Of a DNA stretch of 64,000 bases, positions 35,460 to 45,968 are shown piece by piece; the first letter of the stretch is position 1; the number at the start of each line of letters is the position of its first letter. Under the pieces are notes generated by a model. It saw only the letters and a program-made list of their open reading frames with translations. It made no database searches and was not told where the DNA came from. Source of the stretch: Adenanthera pavonina. Its lineage: Eukaryota > Streptophyta > Magnoliopsida > Fabales > Fabaceae. The stretch lies in the NCBI GenBank assembly GCA_026686845.1, contig JAIVEN010000002.1, positions 40,255,001 through 40,319,000 of the forward strand, read 5' to 3'. Both the position numbers and the translations under genes were made by a program.

Positions 35460-35860
35460 AATGGAAAGAAATGGTCTGAGGATGAATACCTAATATAGGT
35501 GGAGTATCGTGCCTTTGTCCATGAACTTTTGCAGTGTGTGAACACCCTTCACCTGTTGGAAAAGGTTTAGAGCTAAACAATATGTTTCTACCATATTAAT
35601 AAATGGGAAATAATTTTGCACATGAGACACAATAAACATAGCTAGACGAGGAAGTGATAACATACCAGGAGGGAGTACCAATAGCATAATAATAAGGTAA
35701 GTTATAAAATTCACATGCATAAATTGATGTCACCTCATTGGCAATTGCAACCCACAGAGACAAATTGCTTAAAAACAAATAAATAACACCCATATCTTCA
35801 TATCCCATATACCTCAATCCGTTGACTTTGAAATTTTGTTTTCGCCATCTCAAATTTCAA
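35460..35860 (-). other. Exon-like segment of unknown family, paralogue 2
   Basis: The minus-strand frame 35596-35853 reads MGVIYLFLSNLSLWVAIANE then YACEFYNLPYYYAIGTPSW, followed by GGTATGTTAT. After the putative intron a second block reads FKPFPTGEGCSHTAKVHGQR...PPILG. Both blocks line up with paralogue 1 (FEPFQASGRCSN...IPFGLG), and at DNA level GATAACATACCAGGAGG is identical in both. The N-terminal hydrophobic stretch could be a signal peptide or membrane anchor. Function is unknown. Confidence 0.4.
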
Positions 35861-36091
35861 CTTATTTGTTAAATTAACGAAAGAGTGACACAACAGGAAG
35901 AAGCAAATATGCTGGCTATATTTAAAATTTCAAAGCATAAGGGAGTTTAACTGAACAAATAAGCTAATAATCCTAATTAAACAAAATTTGTTGACAATGA
36001 CCATCAAAATGTCAAGGGAAGAAAACTTTCAAGTGTTTGATGAAGGCACCATCATCTGCTTTTGTTGATAAATGGGAAAAGGAAAAGAAAG

Positions 36092-36415
36092 AAAGAAGAT
36101 CATAAAATAAACCAAAAAAAAGAATAAAAAAATTTAACTACTTGGAAGATACAACATCTCCATCTTAAATGTCAACCAATGCATGTTTTTTTTTCTCCGA
36201 ATCATATTCGATTTTACATTCTCATTCCCTTGAGCCATTTTCCATTAGATTAAAGAAGATTATAAAATAAACCAATAAAAAACATAAAAATTTAACTACC
36301 TAGAAGATACAACATCTCCATCTTAAATGTCAACCAATGTGTTTTTTTTTCTTTTTTCTCCCCGTTAGATTTGATTTTACATTCGCATTCCCTTGAGCCA
36401 TTTTTTGTTAGATTC
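36092..36415. repeat. Tandem duplication of a unit of about 162 bp
   Basis: Copies 36092-36251 and 36252-36415 share AAAGAAGATTATAAAATAAA-like starts, GAAGATACAACATCTCCATC, TTAAATGTCAACCAATG and CATTCCCTTGAGCCATTTT. Differences are few, so the duplication is fairly recent. No gene is involved. Confidence 0.9.
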
Positions 36416-36700
36416 AATCTCCACAGACCCTGCATTAAGTGGGCCCCTACCAATATCTTTTTTGTAGAAATTCATTCTCATGTGCAATGCAAAAAATTTG
36501 CAAAATTTCTTATTGTAAAATATCTGCAAGATTTAGGCAAAGAGTATTAGGGGGCCCAACTTCTTTATACTTCCTTTCCTTTTTTTTTGTTCTTTCTTTC
36601 TTATTGCCTCCTTATATGGTAATCAATGTGCACAGACTGGGAAAACATTTAACTCCAGAAAACACTTAAGTGCCTTGTTCAAATTGACTCAAGAGATATT

Positions 36701-37586
36701 GACAGTTCTTTAGCCAAAATTATGGAGGTTAGTAATTCCACAATCACAACATCGACAATTCTTTAGCCAAAATTATGAACAATGGTTGTGGAAATCTAAC
36801 TAAGAACCAGCAATCGGGTTATGGTTATAACCGTTGGCACAATTTTGTTTGGGATTATTTGCTGAAAGTTGTGGGACACAAGGAATAATTTCATTTTTCA
36901 GAAGAAGGTGATTTTTCAACATCTCGTGATTGAAACTAAGATGCTAGCAAGCTGCAGTAACGGGGCAAGTATGGGAATTCTCCTAACTATGAGAAGAATA
37001 GGGTCAAAAGTTGAAAAGAATAGAGCTTGGAGAAGTCCTCCTATAGGGTGGGTGATACTGAATTGTGATGGAGTTGTGAAAGGAGAGTTTGGTGTAGCAG
37101 GAGCTGGGGGCCTTATCAGAGATGAAAATGGAACTTGGATTGTTGGATTCTGTAGACATATTGGTCGGTGCCCTACTCTTTAAGCTGAACTTTGGGGTAT
37201 AATTGATGGTTTGGAGCTAGCGTGGGAGAAGGGCTATAAGAAAGTGAAGTTAGATGTGGATTATCAGCTAGCATCTCAGCTTATTACACAGAATGTAACT
37301 AATGGAAATGCTTATACACAAATGGTCAAAAGAGTGCAGTAGATGATGCAGAGGGAGTAGAAGGTTGATATTAATCACGTTTATTAAGAGGGAAATAGGT
37401 GCATAGATTTTCTTGCTTTTTATGCTCTAACATTGACTTTGGGCTACCACATGCTTGAGGAACCTTCGAGGGACCTAATGATCCTTCTACATAATGATGC
37501 TATTGGCATGGGAACAACATGTGTGTGTTAACACCTAACACACCTTAGCCTGTTTTTATTTCTTTTCCCTTTGTAACAAAAAAAAA
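36701..37586 (+). mobile_element. 5'-truncated LINE with RNase H domain
   Basis: The body codes for the end of a plant non-LTR element: WDTRNNFIFQKK near 36869, then an RNase H fold (GWVILNCDGVVKGEFGVAGA, GGLIRDENGTWIVGF), a stop at 37181, AELWGIIDGLELAWEKGYKK (second acidic site) and a degenerate tail with more stops. It ends in a short poly-A (about 37578-37586). Flanking direct repeats ATTGACTCA(A/G)GAGA(T/C)ATT lie at 36683-36700 and 37587-37604, an 18-bp target duplication with two differences. Reverse transcriptase and endonuclease are missing, which is the usual result of incomplete reverse transcription. It is inactive. Confidence 0.85.
36869..37500 (+). pseudogene. LINE RNase H (RVT_3-type) pseudogene
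   Basis: Catalytic aspartate candidates are NCDG (near residue 72 of the first frame) and, after the stop, LDVDYQLA. The conserved AELWG glutamate is present but follows the TAA at 37181 (the CAA/CAG Gln common at this place). Further stops near 37340 and 37385 end any useful frame. RNase H in plant LINEs removes the RNA strand after target-primed reverse transcription. Confidence 0.8.
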
Positions 37587-37646
37587 ATTGACTCAGGAGA
37601 CATTATTACATAGAGGATCAAATTAAATGGTGCTAACTACTAAAAT

Positions 37647-38070
37647 GAATGCAAACAATGTGAGTGACAAAATTAAAAGATACACATAGCTATTCTTTTT
37701 CTTTGGAAAAAGATAAGCATCGTTCAAGTGGATAATGATGAGAGGAAATGTCTGATGGGTGAATTATTTAGTGATAGCTTTATGTTGCAAAAATAAATGA
37801 CTCTGTAAGTGAAAATTCAGGCAAAATAATTCCAATAAATTAACCATGCACAATAATTATTGGAATGAGGTTTCGAAACTATCAATACAATAACAACAGT
37901 TACAAGGAGTGGAAAGAGGAAAACACTGGAATAAAATTAAACAAAGATGCATGAATAACCGAAGAAACAAAAATAATGGCACATTTCAGTACTATCTAAT
38001 AGGTCCCATAAAAAAGGAAGAAAAAAGGGAGATGAAAAGAAGGAAAAAAAAGGAAAAGAAAAAGCAATAG
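37647..38070 (+). repeat. Chimeric repeat: segment A copy 2 fused to segment B copy 2
   Basis: 37647-37860 matches 28695-28908 and 37862-38070 matches 25705-25915, in direct orientation. In the first location B precedes A by about 3 kb; here A directly precedes B. The join reads CAATAATTATTGGAATGAGG, where both parents have ATAAT/ATTATT-like sequence. Confidence 0.9.
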
Positions 38071-38497
38071 AAGACGCAACAACAAACAATAAATGTTAAA
38101 ACAAAGCATTGTGTTCAAGAGCTTATAAGCAAGGTTTGTCTCCCCTCTTAATTTATACTCTCTACTTTGATCAATCGAACTTGTGGTCCAACAAAAACAT
38201 CTATCCATTAGTACTTAAGTACATTTTTCCATCTTAGATACTCAGCAACAAACAATAAATTATTGCAGAAGGAAAACCAGAAATGAAAGCAAACCATGAA
38301 ATGTTGGCAGATGGAAGAGTATTAAGTAGAATGAGAACAAAACAAAGGTAAAATAAAACATATAAATGAAAAAGGAAACTTCACTTCCCAAATTAGGAAC
38401 GCTCGAATGCGATGAAATCTAAACAACACTATTTCTGGACATCAACCTCTGAGGAAACCACTTTGCAATGGAGAAACAAATGGATGAAAACAGTGAG

Positions 38498-39070
38498 CTA
38501 ATGAACACATAAGCAGACACAGAGATAGAAACATATAAACTGAAAGAAGAAACAACCACCTGTACCATCAGGAAAACAAGAATCAATTCTGTGCCTCTGT
38601 TGCAGTTGATTCCTTGTAGAAATAAATAAATAATCAAAGAAATGGAATGGAATAAAAGGTGAAATTGGAGAACTGGAACAGAATAATAGACGAAAGATAA
38701 AGGGGGGAGCCATCAACGCACTAGTAGAAACAAAGTGAGTATTCTCCATACTCGCGAAATGAAAACTCTCCATGCTAGGCCCAGGAAATATGGTTGTCAC
38801 ATGAAGCTTCCAATCGAAGCCATTGGAGTAGTTCCTTCCGAATGAAGCTGAAAGGGGACAACATGCTTTCGCAAGAAGCAACCCTACCAGATAGCCGATC
38901 CAATGCTGGACTAAACTGAATCGATCGAAGACACTGGAGGAAAAAAACATAGAAGAAAAAGGGGAATGAGTTGACATCGAATTGGAATTGAAATACTCAG
39001 CTCTTTGGATAAACCTGTGACAACCTAACTCGGCACACAATGTTGGAAATAGTAAAAATATAGCACCCAT
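38498..39070 (-). CDS. Unrecognised 190-codon open frame
   Basis: This is one of the longest uninterrupted frames in the window that is not clearly transposon code. It starts MGAIFLLFPTLCAELGCHRF, is rich in Phe and Ser, and contains HWIGYLVGLLLAKACC. I see no known domain. It may be chance in pyrimidine-rich DNA. It lies 1.4 kb upstream of the proteasome-regulator gene, on the opposite strand, with no visible promoter or intron. If real, it could be a first exon. Confidence 0.2.
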   Translation of the reverse strand: MGAIFLLFPTLCAELGCHRFIQRAEYFNSNSMSTHSPFSSMFFSSSVFDRFSLVQHWIGYLVGLLLAKACCPLSASFGRNYSNGFDWKLHVTTIFPGPSMESFHFASMENTHFVSTSALMAPPFIFRLLFCSSSPISPFIPFHFFDYLFISTRNQLQQRHRIDSCFPDGTGGCFFFQFICFYLCVCLCVH

Positions 39071-40072
39071 GGTATAACTATTAAGGGTATGTAGATTTCA
39101 TCAATTAATTTATTATCAATTTCATCAATTGATCCTAAACTATAATCCCGAAAAAATAATAAAAAAATTGAGATAATAAGAAAAAAAGTTTGGAAGTTTT
39201 AAAAATTTTAAATTGTGAAATTTAAATAATATATAGATAAATCATAACAATAACTATTTATTTATTATTAAAATTAAAAATAGATTTTTTTTAATTGTAT
39301 CATGAATTGCTCAGCTTCCTACCTAATTTTATTTTACGTGTCTAAAATATAAATCATTTTTAATTCTTTTATGCTTTTTCAATAAACATTATTTCACCCT
39401 TCTAAAAAAGAAGTTACATCATTAAATTTATCAGAAAAAATTTCAATAATTTTCACAATTTCCCTTATTCATTATATTCCCCACACTCTTAATTTCTTAT
39501 TTCTTAATTCACAAAATAACCTGTATTTCAAATATACATTAAATAACAACAACAACAACAACAATAATAAGCTAGATTGGATATAGATCCCCTCAATTGC
39601 TAGTCCCTTGATTGCCCCTTAATTTAATAATATTTGGCTGGATTAGATATGGATTCCCTCAATTGTCTTATTTTTTGAGATTAGATTAATATGTTGCTCT
39701 TGAAAGAAAAGCTGGATTATTATTATTGTTATGTTATTTTAATTTATTTTATTTTATTTTATTTTATGAAAATATTTATATGTTTTTCATGTTATTTTTT
39801 AATTAAAGTTAACATGTTGATTATTTTTAATATATTATAAATTTAACCATTAATTATATATTAAAAGTATTAACTTGCTAAACTTAAAAAAATTAAAAAA
39901 ATTTACATACTAAATTTTTATTAGAAAATAATATAAAAAGTATATAAGTAAAAGATATAAGTTTATTCTCTTATTTTATTTTATTTTTGGGTCTGCCAGC
40001 ACTCGAACCCGGGCCGTTTTGTATTCCTGAGTTTTTTTTTTTTTTTTGTACGGCGAAAAGAACATACTGGCG
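39071..40072. other. AT-rich upstream region of the proteasome-regulator gene
   Basis: Simple repeats are present: (AAC)n at about 39546-39562 and (TTTTA)n at about 39745-39767. A TATATAAGTA motif lies at 39941-39950, far from the start codon. A GC-rich T-arm-like run (CGAACCCGGGCC) is at about 40003-40014. No gene is seen. Confidence 0.4.
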
Positions 40073-40200
40073 ATTGAAAGATTTTCTTCCAACCCTCTAA
40101 CCCAAAGTCGCCGCAAGACACAAACAACTCTTCTCCATTGAAGATTTTCGTTCCAACCGGTCTATCCAGGTCGTCGAAGACAGAACCATCTCTTCTCCAC
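40073..40200 (+). repeat. Tandem 64-bp duplication in the 5' leader region
   Basis: Copy 1 (40073-40136) starts ATTGAAAGATTTTCTTCCAA and copy 2 (40137-40200) starts ATTGAAGATTTTCGTTCCAA; both contain GTCG...AAGACA and CTCTTCTCCA. They lie 270-400 bp before the start codon, probably inside or next to the transcribed leader. No ATG occurs between here and 40469. Confidence 0.8.
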
Positions 40201-40468
40201 TTTACTTGCGACTTCCGGCACGGACGAAGAAGAGAACGAATTGGGTCACCAAAGGAAGCTCGGTCCTCCCCTTTCGGTGGCTTTGCATTAGATTAGTTTG
40301 GAAAGCTATTAAAAAAAGTTGATCACTTTCCTTTCTACATAAGTCGCGAGGTCCTTGCTATTTCTTTCTGCGTAGTCTGAACTAAGGAGGCTTTGTGATT
40401 GTAGGCTGTAACCTCGAATTGTAGCAACTTTTGTTGTTCTTCCTCCTCTTGGAAACTTGTAAACGACG

Positions 40469-43400
40469 ATGGCCAGCGACAAGTCGGTGATGGCCGTGAT
40501 TAGGGCCGCGAGGCCAATGTTCCGCAATAAATTCGACAAAATCGCTTTTGCCGTTCACGCTTCCTTCCTCACCTCTGGCCATGTCCTCATTGCCACGGGT
40601 CCTCAGGCCCTCTCTGACTCCGCCCTTTCCAATCCCTCTACTGGTATTCACTTCTTCTCCGAGTGTTTTTTTTCCCTCGCAATTCATTTTTCCTTTTCCA
40701 TTTGCTGAATTTTGTATGGGAGTGTAGATGAGGTGGCTGTTGATCACTGGAACGAACTGGACGATAAGTACGCATTTGTCTACGCGAATCCTGAAAAGGG
40801 TTCGAAGAAAGTTTTGGTCAAGTGCCTTGTGATGAATGATAAATTACTTGTTGATGCTTTATCTGAAGGATCTTCTGAGCCGGTGCATCTTGAGATTGAG
40901 TAAGGATTTTGTTTTTGTGGTTTGAATGACTAACTTTGAACTGCTGTAGAAAATTTAAACGGTTATGGGGTTTGTGCTTTATAATTTCAGTGTTGGGGAC
41001 TATGCTGGAGACAATGGAAGCAGCAATTATTTGGACCAGTTCAAAAATTTGGACAAGTTTGTGAAGAGCCTGAATGAGGAAATCTTCTCTAAATTGGAGG
41101 GTTTCACCAAATCTAGCTCATCAAGTAATGCTGGAAGGTAGTAAATCTTCTTTTGCAATATGAATATTTTAACCTGCGCTGCAATTTGAGAATTCAAGTC
41201 TTGCTAGCTTAGACTAGATAGTGATTACATTTTGCACCTCAGATGGTAAAAGCTTGAATTTTTCAAAATTAGGGTGGTATTGAAAATTATATCACAGTAT
41301 TGTGCTCTATCAAATTATACCGGTGAATAACTTTGGCTATCACTAGTGGTGCTCTGGAGAGATGAGTAACTACGAATTTGAGGAATTATTTTAAGGGTTT
41401 TATATTTATGTCATTAGGGTAGTTTTGAAGTTTCTTGTGTTTTTCTAATCATATTGTTCAGTGTCCGTGGAAAGGACTATATAAGTGCACTGTTTTGGGC
41501 AAACTTAATCTACAGTTTATCTACTTTAGAGCACCTTGGCTATCATTGTATGAGCTAAATGACAATCCTTACACTAGCAACTGTTTAACTGGTATATTCT
41601 CCGGCCACCTAGATCCTCAAGGAAAAAGAATCCCAAAACAGACAAAGGTGGGCCTCCCAGGGTACAAATTATGTATATGTAAGAAATTAGTATGAGAAAT
41701 TTGGCTGTTATACTTTATATGAATTTTTGGGTTTTTAAATTGAACTTTTGACTTTTGCCAATATATGAAGTTCTTTGCCCCATGAATGAGATCTGGTATC
41801 ATTGTTATAAAATTCTTTCATTGTATTTTTCACAGTTCAGAAACACGGGATAGATCAAGGCCAGAAGCACATCAGCCTGACCCTGGATTTCCTGAACCAG
41901 CTGGTCCTCCAATTAATCCTTCAAGGTAAGGGTCCCCATTGCTATATTGATTTCAATTTTAATCAGTTCAACACATGTTTAGATACTGCATCGTGGATTG
42001 AATTGTGATGCTGCAATACCGCACACAATGAGCCATTGCTCTTCAAGCCCGTACATGGCTTTTCTGTGCAGCTAGATGCAAAGTTTCTCTAATCTAGATA
42101 TCAGTGTACCATAAAGTTATAGGTCCATGCTGAAATTTGTCGGCAGCCTCTCTTTTTGACTCTCTTGTGTATTGTATATCCTAGATGGAGAAGAAACAGT
42201 TAAGCCTTATATTCAAATAATACCCCTGAATAAGACTTTACCATTTGTTTTCCTGCTAAGATAGTTTTATTAAACTATCTAGCTAAGATATATATCATCT
42301 CTTGCTCAATATGAATGATGGATTTATTAAGTTTTGTAAACCATTGTCTTTGACTGACTGAATTTAAATTAATTGTGCCCACCATGTAGAAAGGGATACT
42401 TTGTGTGTTTTTGGTATTGAATGAAATTTTTTGGAATCAAAATAGGAATGGAATAGCTATTTACATTCCAGTTCTTGTCCCATCATGTCCATTCCATTTT
42501 GTCCCCATGATTTGCACTTGGAATAATCTTGAAATGACCTCATAATCGTGACTAAGATTAATTAATTTCTTGATGGCCAGAGTTATTCTCTTATGGCCAG
42601 TCCTTCTTACTTGGGAGGATGGTGATTGCTGTCTCTATGGAATCAAGGCCTGGAATGAAATGTTCACTCCATATCTTTTTTCCTACCAAATTAAGAGTAG
42701 TGGCAGGATTATAAGAGGTAGTTGGTCGCATGGATAGAGGCAAGAACAGAATCACAATTGCATTGTACCAAATGTTACATTAGTTGGATGGGCTTGGGAC
42801 TTGATGGATAGGGTGTTTGACACTTAACACCCTTAACCATTAGGACACCAGTTTGATCCAACCTTCGGTTAAAAAATAAAATAAAATAAAATGTTACATT
42901 AGTTAAGCTCTGACATTGGAGAACATGTGAGCTTGTGTATCTTTATTTTCTTCAAGACCCTTTTAGTCAATGCTCCTTTTATATGTATATGCTTCTTGGC
43001 ATTGATGGAGGTGTTGGTTGCCTGTGTGCTATGGTTTCTTGATTATCTCTCTTTTTCTCTTTTAAATTTCCCTGCATATAGTGATTATGTTCAACACTCA
43101 GTTTTTTGACACGAACTCTTTGACAAATGACAAGTGACTTCTAAATTTCCATTGACCATTAGTTTGCATTCTTATTCTTGTTTTGTCATTTCTTTTCCAG
43201 AATTATATATCCTCCCATAAATCCCATTGGTGGCAGTGATCTGTATCCAGGGCCTGGTGCTGGAGTTTATCCCATGAGGTATATATCTCCGTATCTTATT
43301 TTCGGTCTCATCCAAACTCATTGGTCGCTGTTCTAACAATTCTTTTCTCCCCTGAAAATTCTCCACTGATTTATAGGGGTGATCCTGGCACTGGTGGGAG

Positions 43401-44313
43401 TATGCTAGTAGGTATGTACGAGCTTATGTTGTATCAATTTAGTTGCAAGTAATCAGGTTATGATGTTTACTACTTAGAGAATCATTATCACTGTTGTGTA
43501 TAAATGTGGAAGCAGGGCCTAATGACCCACGTTGGTTCGGTGGTGTTGGTGGAGAACCTGGTTTCCCAGGAGGACAATCGTAAGTCATGTTCTTCTCCCT
43601 TTTCCTCTGTTACTTTCCCTCTGGCTTGTGGCATACTTCATAGCTTATGTTTATCGTTATTTCTATCTAAAAGGGGTGTTCCTCCGGTTGCTCGATTTGA
43701 TCCATATGGTCCACCTGGTGTCCCTGGTTTTGAACCCAACAGGTTTGCAAGGTATGGTACAACGGATTGGTTATAATCTGATGTTATATAACAGCAATGA
43801 AGTCGTCAGTTATTCAAGCCTTTATAGACGCTCTTGAGGAATACATTAGTGTTTTCCCCCGTTCTTTTATTCTTCTGTTTTCTGGAGTCTCGTCATTAAC
43901 ATAGGATGTTGAAGGTGAAACAAGGGGTAGGGTAAAAATTGAATTGGAAAAAATTTAAAAAAAGGGAGGTGAAAGAAAGGAAAAAGCTGGAATTTGATCT
44001 TGAAAACATTCATTTCAACCATTTTATACAAGTTTTAAGGGGTATATTATAGTTGGACTTCAAAGTACCTTTAAGCACTTGATATCACTTTCTTTTACAC
44101 GTGATGTTAATATTTGAGAATCAATATCAAACACTGAAAATTGTACACTAGTTTTGCTGTTATATTTTAATCAGGTTTTCAGTATAATTGTGAAATGTCG
44201 TATTAGACTTTGAATAGACTTTCCTTTTTCCATGATGCAGGAATCCTCGAAGGCCTGGGCATGACGCTCATCCAGACTTGCAACATTTTCGGAGAGATTC
44301 TGATTTTATTTAG
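40469..44313 (+). CDS. PTRE1: Proteasome regulator PI31-like protein, 9 exons, 303 aa
   Basis: Exons: 40469-40643, 40728-40899, 40991-41137, 41836-41925, 43201-43278, 43377-43411, 43516-43579, 43674-43751 and 44241-44313 (stop TAG). They sum to 912 nt and the frame closes at every GT..AG junction. The protein starts MASDKSVMAVIRAARPMFRN. The N-terminal FP-type domain (about 1-150) includes HASFLTSGHVLIATG and WNELDDKYAFVYANP. A Pro/Gly-rich C-terminal half holds GPNDPRWF, PPGVPGFEPNRFARNPRRPG and HPDLQHF, characteristic of PI31 proteins, and ends DSDFI. PI31 binds the 20S proteasome core and modulates its activity; the Arabidopsis homologue is called PTRE1. Length fits the plant family. The start is the first ATG after an ATG-free leader. 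I am confident in family and structure; expression is inferred. Confidence 0.95.
42786..42888 (+). mobile_element. SINE in intron 4 of the PI31 gene
   Basis: A 103-bp insert is flanked by perfect 16-bp direct repeats AAATGTTACATTAGTT (42770-42785 and 42889-42904). It has a perfect 7-bp hairpin GGGTGTT/AACACCC, a box-B-like GTTTGATCC and an (AAAAT)n tail. These are marks of a tRNA-derived retroposon copied by LINE machinery. It lies in the sense orientation in the 1275-bp intron. Confidence 0.85.
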
Positions 44314-44463
44314 TCGGAGGATAATCACCTCGTTCATCTTTGTTTTTAAGTTGTTGTCTGGTTTAAATGTTGTGTTTGGTTTTGTAAGTTCGCGGATCTT
44401 AGTCTTCACTTGTTTCTGAAGCCTTGGACAAAAAGTACTGCACCAAATTATATTAAAAATAAA
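44314..44463 (+). promoter_or_regulatory. 3' UTR with candidate polyadenylation signal
   Basis: AATAAA occurs at 44458-44463, about 145 nt after the stop codon of the PI31 gene, in a T-rich context. The cleavage site cannot be fixed from sequence alone. Confidence 0.5.
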
Positions 44464-45645
44464 TATAATAGTATTTTTATGTAAATTTTTACGTTTATCT
44501 ATACTGATCAATAATTGATTTACTTTTCCATTTTTTCGTAAATTTAACTTACCTAACAATTTCTTCCTCTGTATCGGCTTCGGTCCCCTTAACTGGCATA
44601 AAAATGCAAAAAGCAATATTGAAAAGGAAAGTTTCACGTCACATCTCGAATATTTTCCCCCCACAGCGGCACAGCCTAAGCATGAATGCCATATATTTCT
44701 GGTAAAAAAATATTGCCATATATTCGTATATAGTGTTAGGTTTATCCTCTCTTCATTTATCTAACCCTCGACTTGGCTAACCCTCCACTTGCATGAGAAG
44801 AGAAAATGAAAATGAAGGGATGAGGAGAAAATGAAGAGAGGAGGGAAAATGGAGAGAAATGAAAAGTGAGAGGAAGAGATTTTATCTCTTCATGCTCAAA
44901 TGAATGGGAGAGAACATAGAGGAGAAAATTGACTAATTTTATAACAATAGTATCTGTGATATCCGGGCGTTGATGAGGGTGGGTAATAATCGTCAGTGCA
45001 AGAAAAGGGGTAAGATAAAAAGTGATGAGGCACGAAAAATGAGCAACTCCTGGTAAGCTTCTAAGCGGGAGGAGCATATGAATGAATCAAATACATACTA
45101 GAACGAGAGGGATCCAAAGACTGTATATGTATGAGATTATACGGTTGAGGATAACTTAAAGGAATTGATAAGTACTACTTATACCAACAAGGTACATCTA
45201 CATTTTCGATAGCCTATCCCTTAAGAACTCCTCAGTTAAGCATGCTTAACCTTGAGCAATTCTAGGATGAGTTAGAAAAATATTTACATATAATAAAACT
45301 TATTATTCTAACATATTATTTATATAATTTTCATAAAATATTACTCAATAGAATCAAAATACAATTTTAATTTTAATTTATAATTGTTTTGTCCAATTTT
45401 AATTTTATTGAAAAATTATAAAATGTACTTTCCCTCTTGAATGGAATTAATTTATAATATATTATTGAATGAAATTAAAATGTATTTAAAAAATTATAAA
45501 ATGAATTCAAAAACTATAAAATAGCAGGTAATTTTGGAATGAGAGTTTTTTCTTTCAAAAATTTTTCCATTTTTTTAAGAGAAAAGTTGGGGGGAAAAAC
45601 ATATGGATCCACATGTTATTTTCTCCCAAGTTTTCTCTCCCTCCC
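44464..45645. other. Intergenic spacer, no recognised gene
   Basis: Purine-rich runs (44800-44880) and AT-rich sequence are present. Minus-strand frames at 44203-44664 and 44757-45077 have no domain and the first overlaps the PI31 3' end. Confidence 0.45.
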
Positions 45646-45968
45646 TGATGTAGGACAAGGTAAAGGAATGGTAGAAGATAGATGAGAAGAGTAGAAAATT
45701 AAGAAGGAAAGGAAATTTATTGAAAAAAGTCTTAATAATATTCAATAAATAGAAAAAGAGAGATGATTACAATGAAAGATTCTAGGGTTTATCTAGAGAG
45801 CCCATAATCCTAATTTAACTAGGGTAAAATAATTTAAATCTAGATAAAAATAAATTATAATAAGATAAGATAAGCCTAACAAAATAATTAAATCTTAAAG
45901 GAAAAGAATAAAAGATAAAATAACAGATAAATATTAATTCTTTTCTTCCTAAAATAAGTCTTGAATTT

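Noticed and set aside
39990..40015. tRNA T-arm-like run on the minus strand (GGGTTCGAG)
   Set aside because: No matching D-arm, anticodon arm or acceptor stem lies at the right distance; it may be a retroposon trace but cannot be supported.
40382..40747. 121-codon minus-strand open frame over the first exons of the PI31 gene
   Set aside because: It is antisense to well-supported coding exons and has no domain; it is a shadow of the real gene.
44203..44664. 153-codon minus-strand open frame at the 3' end of the PI31 gene
   Set aside because: It overlaps the last exon and 3' UTR in antisense and has no recognisable domain or conservation signal.
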